Below are positions 32,785 to 43,755 of a stretch of 64,000 nt of DNA, in pieces (within the stretch, counting starts at the first letter, position 1; each line of letters starts with the position of its first letter). Made by a program: the position numbers and the translations under genes. Below the pieces are notes generated by a model. The model had not been told where the DNA came from, did no database searches, and saw only the letters and a list, made by a program, of their open reading frames with translations. Source of the DNA: Meghimatium bilineatum (lineage: Eukaryota; Mollusca; Gastropoda; Stylommatophora; Philomycidae); contig CM067306.1 of the NCBI GenBank assembly GCA_034231615.1, forward strand, positions 37,306,071-37,370,070, read 5' to 3'.

Positions 32785-34035
32785 GCACAGGTTGGGGTGC
32801 AAAGGGAACGCATTGCTCTAGGGGACCCAGGGTTAGCAGATAACCAAGATCCCAAATGTACCTCCACGCAGTGCACCCAGGAAACAGAAATACAGCCGCT
32901 CGAGCTGATTCTGGCCAAATCATTTGGGGATCGTGTCCGAGAATGTGGAGGTAGCAGATGGAAAGAGATTTGACTGCACAAGAGACAGACAATATCTCCG
33001 ACACCACCAGCATCACCACATATAGCGACACTGTCGACATACAGTGAAGCTAGACAGTCCAGTCCGAACATTATAGGGGCGGCCAATGTAAAATGCACGT
33101 AAAGGTAGATGCATGGCGAGAGACAAATAGATTTCATACCGAGTACAATGAAACAATGAGAAGGCAGAACAGCGCTAGACGGCAGCGCGAACTGCAAATA
33201 GAAAGTGAAAAGTCCCTAGGAAAGGGGAACTACAAGTTCCGTCAGCTCGAGACGAGCTTCTAGTTACCTGTGTTCCTTACAGGCAGAGACAAAGACCCAT
33301 TCATTGGCGTCTGGTAAAGCAAGAAGACCTAATCCAACTCTAATGTCGAGCCTTCCTAAACCGGAAATATGCTCGCGAAGTGAAAGGGTTCTGTACCCGA
33401 TGGGCTTAGGCAAGAAAGGGACAACGATGGTAGTCCTGGCCCAACTCTACTGTCAAGGTTTCCTATACCGGAAGTACACTTGCAGAGAGAAAGGGTTCTG
33501 TACCCGATGGGCTCAGGCACAAAAGGGACAACGATTTAGCCCTGGCCCAACTCTACTGTCAGGTTTTCCTACACCGGAAATACACTTGAAGAGAGAAAGG
33601 GTTCAGTACCTGATGGGCTCAAGCGCTATTGGGACAAGGACGCTCAGCTCGAGAACGTCTTGCTCTCAAACGCGTGGTGTGAAACTCGAACTTGGACAAG
33701 GGGTACACGATGTCAGTGAATGACACCTCGGCTAAGAGGGCGAAAGAGCCAGGGTCCAACTCCTCTGTTTAGTTCTTCCCCTTAAGGAACCAGGCTCACG
33801 GATGAGAAACGTTTTAGTACCCAATGGGCACAGGCACAGCACGTCCAATTACACGAGGCAAGTTCATAGACAGTCGAACACCTCGTGCGAGTCAGACGAG
33901 AGCAAAAATCGTCTAGGCGAAGAGTCATCACTACGCGTGCCTGGAGACAGATATAGAGGCTGTCACAGGCTAAGGGTAGCCCACCCGAATTGTCAAGGCA
34001 TGCCGAAATCGGATGTGCTAGGCCTACAAGGCGCA
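32785..34035 (+). mobile_element. Composite dispersed element, second copy
   Basis: Inverted partner of 20650-21575 (see there for shared blocks). The block at 32800-32940 also recurs at 44880-45035 (TCCACGCAGTG, GGAAACAG, CTGGCCAA, GGATCG). The middle holds a 107-bp repeat. It leads into an RNase H relic at 34140, so it may be the 5' or spacer part of a LINE, which I cannot prove. Confidence 0.55.
33333..33830. repeat. Approximately 107-bp repeat, 3 copies plus a diverged fourth
   Basis: Copies starting near 33333, 33441 and 33547 share CCAACTCTACTGTC, TTTCCTA-ACCGGAA, GAAAGGGTTCTGTACC and GATGGGCTCAGGC. A diverged fourth copy starts near 33758 (CCAACTCCTCTG; TAGTACCCAATGGGCACAGG). Confidence 0.85.
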
Positions 34036-34139
34036 TAATGGTGGCACAACGTAATCACGCTCCCGGCGGAAATCGCACGGATATCCGTGATGGTTACAAT
34101 GGAGCGAACGCAAAACAAACAAACGGCACAGGTTGAATA

Positions 34140-34700
34140 GATAATTTTAATGAAGGCAGAGATGCATTTGCTACCACTGCAAGTAGCATGACCATGGAAA
34201 TCATGGCGGTAACAAGGGCAATGCGAGGTTTACACTCGTGTATATGTTCTCAGCGACTCAATGATCATGATAAGAAAGACTGCGATTGGCTGGGTTGCGT
34301 AAACAGTGGATGGAGTCGGTGAAGCGGTCTAATCCGATAATTTACATTTCATATTTGTGCGTGTACATGCCGGCGTCCCAGGAAATGAACACGTAGACAT
34401 GCTTGCTGGTATAATAATTATGGGGACCTGACAAACAATGGACAGAGCTGATGTTCCGAATGATCTTTGGGAACTAGTACGAGAGACCGATGTAACAAAT
34501 ACTCGTGAATATGAAACTCTGAGAGCAGACTACAGAAATACCGTGCCAAGAGAGGCGTGTTTAAAAAGAATGTTATGCAGGTAACCAGAGGAGACTGGTA
34601 AACCAACAAAGAGTTAGGTGTGGGTAATTGCTACACTCTGAGGGATATCTTGAGGAGATACGAGCACTTATGGACAGATGATTCGATGTCCAGTGAGGAT
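34140..34700 (+). pseudogene. LINE RNase H domain relic
   Basis: Plus-strand reading in shifted frames: FNEGRDAFATTASSMTMEIM, AVTRAMRGLHS, a QRLNDHDKK block, HAGVPGNEHVDMLAG (the PGNExxDxLA motif of retroelement RNase H), then ADVPNDLWELVRETD. The order Glu block, SDSQ-like block, HxGxxGNE matches RNase H of jockey/I-type LINEs. Different subfamily from 24220-24640. Inactive. Confidence 0.72.
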
Positions 34701-35190
34701 GATCTTTAGACTAACTAACAAATTTGTGTTTTATGTTAAAAAATCAAACTTTTTAGGAAACTCTTTTTGATAACATCATGTGTCAATATGACGTCATTTT
34801 TCTTTAACAAACCAATGGTTATTGTGAATGCTGCTAGCATAAAAAATATTATGAATCTTTCTCGAAGGGGTCACCTTTTTTTTCTACATAATTGATAAAT
34901 CTAATGAACATATATTATATAAATAAAACACAGTAGTGGGATGGATATATTTCTGAATTGATTTCTTAAACTTGTTTTTGTATTCTTAATTGTTCCCCTT
35001 GGTTACGCTATATTTCGTTTCACATTACAATTTGTTTCGTTAAATGTGAGTACCCGCTTAAAAGGCAAGCACCCTTTATACCTTTAATGAAATATTTTAT
35101 CTTTCTCTTATGCGGCTCAAATGTAATTTACTTTGTAGGCGTTATTCACACAGCAATATCTGACTGTAGTTTTCTTCTAAATTCGTTCAG
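34701..35190. other. Interval with no recognised feature
   Basis: AT-rich; nothing recognised. Confidence 0.4.
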
Positions 35191-35194
35191 AAGG

Positions 35195-35450
35195 TCCTGC
35201 TGCTTATACAGATGTAATCTAGAAAACAGAGTGAATTTTGTCACGGCTTACAGTTTAGCTGAGATATCTGCACCTTTCGGCCTAACATATCCAACTTCAA
35301 TCTTTTTAGTCACATTGACCCTCTAAGGGAAGTGACAGCCAACTTCACCCCCCCCCCCAAAAAAAAATCCTTACGTGCCTATTATAACATGCATGGCAGA
35401 TATGTGTCGCTATTCTTTGCCCCATTTTGGGCTCCATCAACACACGAATG
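35195..35450 (-). mobile_element. SINE-A copy (diverged)
   Basis: Minus-strand copy: TTTGTCACGGCTTACAGTTT, GCTGAGATATCTGCACCTTT, CGGCCTAACATATCC, CATGGCAGATATGTGTCGCT and CCATCAACACACG. A poly-C run at 35347 replaces part of the body. Confidence 0.75.
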
Positions 35451-36007
35451 GGCTGTAGCGATTTCTAGGTAACATTTATGTGCAGTAGCTTACGGCTACT
35501 TTCTGAATTTGAACCTTTCACTTTGACTATCTGAGATGGTCTCTATACCTGTTTGCCACAGAGTCATCTTTTTCCTGAAGAAACTATAAAAAATGGTGGA
35601 GTGGTCATCAAGCCATTTTTTTGTAGGACAGAAAGTGGGACAGGTAGAATTTCCATGGTTAGTTAGTCGTTGCATCATCACCATTTCACTCTGAACACCT
35701 CCAAAAGTAATCTGATCTCTACTTGAGATTACACGGTTACAGCATTACACGGTGACCAACAGTTCCAGTAGTTATTGGTTGACAAACAATCTTCTAAGCC
35801 GACAGTAATGCTAATTTCTGGCCACTCTGTCGCACTTCAAACCTAGTATCTTTATTATAGGAATAGTAAATCACTCGTATTGATTTATTTTTCCTGTGTT
35901 GTTTCTCACAAGGATTTACAAATGTCAGCACAATTCATTTCTTTACCACCAGACACAGTAGCAGAGCACGCCAGCCAATCTTCTCTCTTGTTGCCTCGAA
36001 CACCCAC
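35451..36007. other. Interval with no recognised feature
   Basis: Nothing recognised apart from short chance ORFs. Confidence 0.4.
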
Positions 36008-36313
36008 ATGACTAGGCAAGAAAATGAATATAACATATTCCAACTTCGACCTCTCGACTGCCTCAAGCCGCTGTTCTCAAATACAACCATCCATTTGTAT
36101 TTATCTCATCATGCTCATCGAGTCACTAAGGATGTAGTGATGAGTTGCACTCTGTGTACTTATCAAGTTCATGACCTTGGTCACTACTGTAATCTCTATT
36201 TCCATGGCAAAGTGGTCAACAGGTCATATGTTGAAGTATTAAAGAAAATGTTGAAAGATGGAAAACAGGCCCAAGAAAAATATTTTACATATTCTAAACC
36301 CTTGAAATATTAG
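36008..36313 (+). CDS. Unrecognised 101-codon ORF
   Basis: One of the few open frames not built from a repeat. The product has a CTLCTYQVHDLGHYC segment rich in Cys and His and a basic C-terminus (KKMLKDGKQAQEKYF). I recognise no family. No splice or promoter evidence was established, and a LINE fragment follows within 30 bp. It could be a decayed exon or chance; I would not call it a gene without transcript support. Confidence 0.15.
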   Translation: MTRQENEYNIFQLRPLDCLKPLFSNTTIHLYLSHHAHRVTKDVVMSCTLCTYQVHDLGHYCNLYFHGKVVNRSYVEVLKKMLKDGKQAQEKYFTYSKPLKY

Positions 36314-36339
36314 ATAATTATGAATCATGGAGATAAAGA

Positions 36340-36890
36340 GCAGGGTAGCACAAGTCACAAACCAAACCAACATTTCAAAAACAGAGAAATATTCTAGGCA
36401 ATGACGTACTATCAATGTGTATGCAAATTTGAGTACTGGGTTGCTATATCAAACTAATTGTTCTTTATGGATGTGAAGCAAGGACTGTACATGGACAAAA
36501 AATGAAAACGAACTGGAATCTACTAACATATGGTTTGTTTTTGAAAAATGATGAAAATTATAGTCAAGAAAAATAATGTACCCAGAAGTCCTCAGAGAAT
36601 CAGGCGTAAAAAGTCAAACTATAGCAAAAATTATAAGGAGACATTCAAGATGTTTAGGTCATGTGGTTAGAAGAAAAAAACATGAACATTTAGTAACTGC
36701 CGGAAAGATCAAGGAGAGAAGAGACAGAGAGAGACAAAAAAAGAGAAATTATTAGATAGGCTGTGATTGCAAGTGCCATGCAAGAATGTCACCAACTGAA
36801 CTTATTCACAACACAAAAGACAGAGAGTTATGGAAGATAAAAGACATGATTGCCTATGCCAATCTGGATAGCACTTGATTAATTGAATCA
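36340..36890 (+). pseudogene. LINE ORF2 C-terminal fragment
   Basis: Plus-strand reading in shifted frames: CSLWM near 36460 (remnant of LLYGCE), MYPEVLRESGVKSQTIAKII, RRHSRCLGHVVRRKKHEHLV, AGKIKERRDRERQKKRN and LIHNTKDRELWKIKDMI. A typical non-LTR tail of a family not seen elsewhere in the window. Confidence 0.72.
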
Positions 36891-37224
36891 TGCAAGATAA
36901 AAAATAAAGAGAGTGAAGGTAATTTAAAAAGATAAAACCAATAATTGCTAATGCAGAACTGTTGTTACTAAGGGGTTCTGACCCACTTATCTTAGTCAAA
37001 TATAAAAACTGATTGTGTGGTTTTGTGAATACACAATCATATCACATGCTACAATTAACTTCAAAACCCTCTCATTCAACCAGTCCAAGCATAACATTCA
37101 CTCTTCATAACGAAAAAATAATTATAAAGATCTTTAAAATCATCTCCTCTATCCAGATATCTAAGCTGGTACTGTGCAATATATCTCCTGATAATATTTT
37201 AGATGTTTATATATGTTCTTATTT

Positions 37225-37425
37225 ACTTTTGGTACGGCTCTGTGACATGTCTCAGATGACAAAAGTAACAAGTTCAATTTTCACTACAGGCAATTGTGTG
37301 TCAGGTCCTTTCACAAAGAAATGGCAATAATTTGAATGTAAAATTTAGAGTAGAAAATAACTACAAGCCAAATAAATGCTGGGTTGATGGCTGTTATCCT
37401 GGATAGAATATAATAACAAAATTAT
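37225..37425 (+). mobile_element. tRNA-headed SINE family 2, copy 1
   Basis: GGTACGGCTCTGTGACATG (A-box region) and CAAGTTCAATTTTCAC (decayed B box), then the body shared with 47365-47565: CAGGCAATTGTG, a TTTCACA-AAATGGCAA block, GAAAATAACTACAAGCCAAA, GCTGGGTTGATGGCTGT and CCTGGATAG. The more diverged of the two copies. Confidence 0.65.
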
Positions 37426-38105
37426 TCTTTAGAGAATTTATATAACTTATGTCAACAAAACAATTGGTGGGGGGAGGGGTCTGAGAAGTTGACACTTATT
37501 GACAAGTGGGGGGTGGGGTTTGAATTTTTTTTAAGAATTAGATAAAAAAAAGATCTAGATATATGAACAATTATATCCCTATTATCTGCCTTTTTTCTTG
37601 TTTATACATATATTGTTTGGAAGGGGAGGATTTTTTTTTCATAATTAAGTAAGGATATCCCTGAATTCTTGACAAATTGTTGAAGATGGGGTGGTGGGGC
37701 GGAATGGAACAAAATAAGAGTGCTGACATAATTTATAGACAACCCATAAAACAGACAGTCATTCAAATAAAAGTGTATAAGCAGATTTTTCACATTTCAT
37801 TTATTAGGCAACCCACTCGAATACTCCCAGTAACTCTCTAATGGGAGAAATGCAGTATGATATGGCAGTTATCTATAAAGAAGTGTTATATGTAGATTAT
37901 TAACATTTCATTTATATAAGAATTGTACATGCAGATGTTTCACACATTTCCTATAAGAGTATAAGGCTAATGCGGACAAAAGAAATACAGTAGAGGTGTA
38001 TGCAAGTTCATTACTTTCAATAAATATAATGATGAAAACTTTGCATGGTTTGGTCATGTATTTCAACATAATTCCCTGTAAAAAATTATATTTCTGGGTA
38101 CAGTT
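37426..38105. other. Interval with no recognised feature
   Basis: Contains G-rich runs near 37469-37515 and poly-T near 37640; no gene or repeat family recognised. Confidence 0.35.
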
Positions 38106-38109
38106 TAAG

Positions 38110-38345
38110 GTGGAAGAAGCAGAGATGGTCAAAGAAAATAGTGGCCAGACAATATCACCTTATGAGAATGAACCCAAACCAAATACCAATAAGAGCATAT
38201 AACAAAATAATATCCGGAGATAAAGCCAAAGGTGACCTGGACGTAGTAAAATAGGCTGAAAACTGGGATGTAGTAAAATAGGCCTACGACCAGGATGTAG
38301 TAAAATAGGCCTATGACCAGGATGTAGTAAAATAGTCAGATGACC
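38110..38345 (+). pseudogene. LINE tail fragment running into 30-bp repeats
   Basis: Plus-strand MRMNPNQIPIRAYNKII, SGDKAKGDLD resembles a LINE tail (GHLMRMNP..RAYN). It leads into about four copies of a 30-bp unit GGATGTAGTAAAATAGGCCT followed by ACGACCA (38240-38340), which seems to start from the same coding stretch. Confidence 0.6.
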
Positions 38346-38437
38346 CAGATTAGTTATGGGTTTATTGACGGATACTTTACTATCATTATTTTTTTAAAAT
38401 TTATAATTAGAACATCTTAGCACATGGGAGATTCCAC

Positions 38438-38568
38438 TCTGTTCCAGCAATCATCCAATAGTACGCAGACTTAGAGTCCCATTCAAATGTTAACTATTTT
38501 ACATTCTCTGTTCCAGCAAACATCCAAGAGTATGCAGACTTCGAGTCCCATTCAAATGTTAACTAAAT
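38438..38568. repeat. 71-bp tandem duplication
   Basis: TGTTCCAGCAATCATCCAAT, TCCCATTCAAATGTTAACTA occurs twice, 71 bp apart, with a few differences. Confidence 0.88.
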
Positions 38569-38569
38569 T

Positions 38570-40540
38570 ATCTTTGGATCTTTCCAGAGAGGACAAACTT
38601 TCTATCCTCACCTCTGGTCACCCCCCATTTCTGTTATTCTGGTATGTGCTCATTATCACCTCTAGCATTACCTTCTTCATCTTGTAGTAAATCAATGACT
38701 GCTTTTATTAGGTCGGCGTTATCTCTTTTCAATAATGTGCCATAAACCATAGCATTGTCTCCCATTAAGTCTTGCAGATGATTGCATGGATGATGTTGCA
38801 ATCTTCATGGTGACTTTGGGAAATGTGACAGAACAGGTCTGGGTGACATAAGCATAACATTTACTAGTTTGCAGTCGGTGGTGTCAAAATGTCTAGGAAT
38901 GTCAGAATGAAGATGGTTCTAGACCACTATAACCCTGAGGTTTTTGTCAGGACTGCCCCCAACCAAAGGGGGTTTGCAGAACACATGAAAAAAAACCCAG
39001 CAACCCTCCCTCTCCCCCCACATGTGAACTTAATTTGTTTAAATATCACGCCACTCTTGCTTTTTTTATATATAGGCCTATATATACATGTAGGGTTATC
39101 CGCAGATAAGGTGGGGAGGGGTGTATGTAGTGTTCAATCTTTTTGGGACAATAGCACATGACATTTTGTATCAAGTAATAAAGAAAAAGAGGGCTAGCCC
39201 CTCCCACCTCAAACAATGTTCATTTAAAAACAATAATAAATTGATAAGCAACACTCCCATAAAAATCGAGCATACTAATTTTTAGAAATGATCTTAAAAC
39301 TCCATAACCTTTGTCAAAGTTGAAATTATTGCCCTGATCATAGTATCATTTAACATTATCATGACTTCTTACTTCTATTGAATCGTGACAAACGTTTGTG
39401 TAGCCAATAAGTTAGTAGCTCTAAAAAATCTGATTGATTTTGAAAATGCGAATTGTGGAATTATGATTTATTTATTTGCATCATTTTCAACTTTTCTATT
39501 TATTATGAGCATGGAGGTGTGGCGGAGATTCCAGAGGTAAAGAACGCGTATATTGAGAGCAAAGTATCACCACATTCATTAGAGCACCCTATTTTGTTTT
39601 CGGTTCGGTGGCAACCTAGAGACCGTAGCCGTAACGTAGAAAATTACGGCAACCAAAAAGTTCTGGGTTGAATTCATAGCTTGGCCTAACTAATACTGTA
39701 GTCTATTACTACAGTACTGACTACCTACACTGTAGTCGTCTACATTTAGTTTGTGGCAGTGCACTACAAGACTAGCTAGTTATACTCTGTTACTGTTATA
39801 CTTACTAGTAGTAGAGGATATCGATCGGAAGATATTTTGACGTACCGATATTTTTCCAACTTTAAAATGTTACAATCAATATCGTTCCCAAATTACTTAT
39901 GTAATATTAAAACATAAAATACAACATATTCAAGTCGTCTTTAAGAGTGCATTAACTTTAAATAACTAATAGCTCACCAGTTAAAATGTATATTTACTTC
40001 CTTATCAAACTTATTACATAAAATCCATTTAGTGGGTTGAACTCCCGCCATGTTTGTGTATGTCATGTGACCACGGTGACATGTAACTGTCGCTAAGACT
40101 TGTTGCGTTTTCACCATCATCATCATGTGCCAACATTGTCGGCTTATGTTGTTGGGTTAGTCCACGGCTAAGACGGAACAACTGCTTGTTTGTTTATTTG
40201 TCACTGTCTTCAGGATTTACGAGCAAATTGCTCTTACTTCCTATGTTCAAGTGGGGTGTGTTTGTCCAAGCTTTCTTTCACACCCAGGAGACTTCTGCTT
40301 ATTCTGCTTAATGAATTTTTAAAGAGGCCTTCAACACGACGGGCGGGGTATGCATGTATGTGTGTGGTATATATATATATAGACATATTTGACATCCGCC
40401 CTATTGAATAAAACAATATTTTCTTTGGCCCTAGAGGAATAACTAACTCGGCACATCCCATGCGTGCCCCGTCCCTCTTCACTAAACGACACGTCTAATA
40501 ATAAATGCAATTCTGTTCACTAACAGGATGCGACTAGAAG
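38570..40540. other. Sparse interval
   Basis: No gene recognised. Contains a perfect 20-bp palindrome TATATATAGGCCTATATATA at 39067-39086, a CATCATCATCATG run at 40119 and a TA dinucleotide run near 40370. ORFs at 38889, 39453 and 40190 show no domain. Confidence 0.4.
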
Positions 40541-40544
40541 GAAA

Positions 40545-40715
40545 ATACAAATTCACAAACTAAAACTAAGAAGAAAGTGGGCTGAAGGAGTTATCAACTT
40601 ACTGAGACGATACGATATTACATCATATCAGTCGACCATACGTATCATTGGTTTAAAACTCATCATGATTGAATCCTGCGACATATTTCAGCAAAGGTAG
40701 AGAAAAGACAATACG
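40545..40715 (+). pseudogene. LINE C-terminal fragment
   Basis: Plus-strand LRRKWAEGVINLLRRYDITS and YQSTIRIIGLKLIMIESCD match 22840-23095 and 26270-26530. Confidence 0.7.
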
Positions 40716-40719
40716 CTGT

Positions 40720-43514
40720 ACATGTAGGACGGATTTCATTTACAGCTTGTGATGTCCCAGCTTTGCTGTTCAAAACATCTTACTTCATTTTAAACATCTT
40801 TCTTTAGGGTCGATCTAATGAAATGACCAATCTGACGCCCAATCCTTTTTATTAGTCTTTTACGACATACATGAAAAGACACTATTTTTTTAATGTTTCA
40901 CTTGGGCGATCTTGACTGTTTCCAAGAACGAACTTAGGACACGTGTCCACTTAACAGCTGACAGTCTCGGGTTTCCATTTGGTTAACTAGCACAGAAAAA
41001 AAACAAGCCCATAACTGTCATGTGTTCTCACAATGTATAAACTGTAGTTTTCCGGCATGGGTGCCCTCCGATGTGTGCACCTCTAGACTGCTGCCTAATT
41101 TGACTAGGAAGAAGTTGACAACTGATTTTTATCTTAAAGACGTCATTAAGAAATGAGTCATGTTCTAGGGCATACCATTTCCAAACATTGTAAGCCTTCG
41201 TCGTTAAGATAAGTAGCTGATGAGTTTAAATCTCCTTTGGAGAGACGCGCCACTTTCAACCAGCGGAGAATGTCCAAGTATGCTATATCAGGACGCACTA
41301 CCAAATTTTTTTCCAGGTAACAAAGACCCCATAGTAAGTAAGAAGTGCCTCCGTCGTTTCACTATTGACATAAAGTGGTATGTTTGAAATGAACATATTA
41401 CATAACATTCAAAGTAATATTAGTATCAATAAATTATCACGATTATCAAGGCAACTTTTATTTGTTCTGAAACGTTTATTGAGAATGAAACACAAAATCA
41501 AATTAGAACAACGTCTTCCACAATAGCCGCCAAACGCAACCTGCAACTTATAATGTTGCTAAAGGGAGGTAATATTTAAGTCACTTTGATCTGAACATGT
41601 TTGACGGTTGAAAAAATATTTAATGTAATATTTATCTTTCGTTGATAATGATGGTAGTGATTTAAATTACCCACCAATTTCGAAAGAAAATTCCCCTGGG
41701 ATATTTAACCTTCTGTTTAGCTAGTCAAATAGATAATTATGAATGTTTAAATTCCGTATATTATTTCTATTGACACACATTTTAATACGGAAATGTAAGT
41801 ATCAAACGTAATTATTAAAATAATTACATATGATTGGTTGTAACATAGCATGTAATTTCATATTCTATAGAAACATATTTCACGATTTTATATAACGTAC
41901 TTCAATATTTCATTGAAGGGAATCACACTAAGCGATACGTCATATTTTAACAAAAACATTGTCTAAACAAAAGGGTGTCTGTAAATTTGTGTCTTATTAT
42001 CTAAAATATCAACACAAATTTTAGTAATTGTTAAATCAATTGAACTCTATGATACATGTATGATATATCGAGAAACGTGTATATGCTTTGTCAAGCAACG
42101 TTTAGATTTTATCAAAACTGTTTTAACATACATATATCGAAATAATTCTTGCTATTATTGCACATAATGATACGTTAATACGTGTACCAGACAAACACTT
42201 AAATACGTTTTTCAAAACAACCATTATATATTTTAAACAAAGCAATCATTGACTACTTTTATCAAAGCAACTCTTTAGAAATTTTTTTGATCACTGTAGA
42301 AAATCGATATCAAAATAAAAGAACAAACAAAAAAATTGCCCATCGATACTTTTAAAACAGCAAGCCTCGTCTACTTATATAAAAGCAACCCTTACATACT
42401 TGTTTTAAATTCTGGAAATATGTTTGCATAAGTACATAAAACACATATGTGGTTTTTGTGTAGAACGCTTACCCCAGATGTGATTATTTCCCTTAGCAAT
42501 GTTTGTCAGTTTATGTTTATCTTTTATAAATTTTAATATACATTTAAGATTAAATTGATATCTAAAAAACGAGTTAAAAAATTAACATATGTTAATTATT
42601 ATTATAATCACAGAGTTTGTCTAATTTTGACCTTTCGACAGTCAATAAGTCTCGGTCTAATTATGATGTTTTCTTCAAGTGTATATCCCGTATTTCCATC
42701 TACGTGGTGATTCATACATCTGGGGGTGACCCGACTGTTCAATGATCACTTTGAGTATACTTTATATCACCATCCAATAAAAAGCAAGGATAAAGTCAAA
42801 TAGCCTTACTTTTCTAGGTTGATCCGAGATTGCTGGTAATACTGCATCGCACGAATTGCACGCAATTCATGTGTTGTTTTTTTTATTCACTTTTGTTCTT
42901 TTGTGAATAAACTATTAGGTATCGGGGAATGCTAGGTGTGCCGGCACTACGGATGGCTGAACAAATCTGACAGTAGAATGATAAGACAGTTGGCCCAGAA
43001 GTGTATACCGCCCTCCTGGCAGAAATTGATGAACCTGGGGGTACTGCCGCACTAGATTACCTCCCTTCGAGAACTAAACATGGCTTCTTGATGTTGTAAG
43101 CCTTGCACCAGGAAACTTCTGCATGAATATTATAAAACCTCCATAAGATATATACCCCCATTGTTAAACACTTGTTCTACCATAAACCATAACTATTCAT
43201 TGTTCGGCGATTCAGCTAAAAGAATACAAGTTAAATATGCAGCTAAAAGTAACGTCATGAATCACCTTGTACAGAAAACCATGGTAATACGCAACTTTCT
43301 ATGACGTTATATTGAGTATATATATTCAAATTAAGTGTACATCAATTTTTACAGACACCCTGTAGAAATACCTTCAACAACTGTACAAATTTAACAACAA
43401 ATTTAATGCACCCTGATTGTTTTATTAATTGTTTACTATATTTTACCGATGAAAGATAAACATTCAACCTCTTTTTTTGTAGCTACTTTTCAGTCGAATA
43501 TTTCAATATTTATT
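40720..43514. other. AT-rich interval upstream of the receptor gene
   Basis: Very AT-rich, with no repeat family recognised. It must hold the receptor's promoter if exon 1 is the first exon, but I identify no core promoter with confidence. Confidence 0.4.
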
Positions 43515-43755
43515 ATGGCAAACAATTTAATAACAACAAACAGGCTGATCACAACCGAAGATTCTATTGTTAATTTGCCTCATGTCAACTTGTTAAACAG
43601 CATAGTCCGTGATAGCTCTTTGCTTATTTTCCAATATGTCGTCTATACTGTTGTGTGCCAGGCCATTGACGTCTTCGGCGTAGTCACAAACACCATCAAC
43701 ATAATTTGCTTTGTCCAGCAAGGTTTCAAGGATTGTGTCAACATTAGCCTGTTGG
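43515..43755 (+). CDS. GPCR exon 1 (N-terminus, TM1)
   Basis: Encodes residues 1-80 and the first base of codon 81. The extracellular start is MANNLITTNRLITT, then TM1 ending with the GVVTN signature and the first intracellular loop FVQQGFKDCVNISLL. The Met at 43515 is preferred because it gives a tail of usual length; the in-frame ATG at 43449 is possible. Donor GTATG at 43756. Confidence 0.82.
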
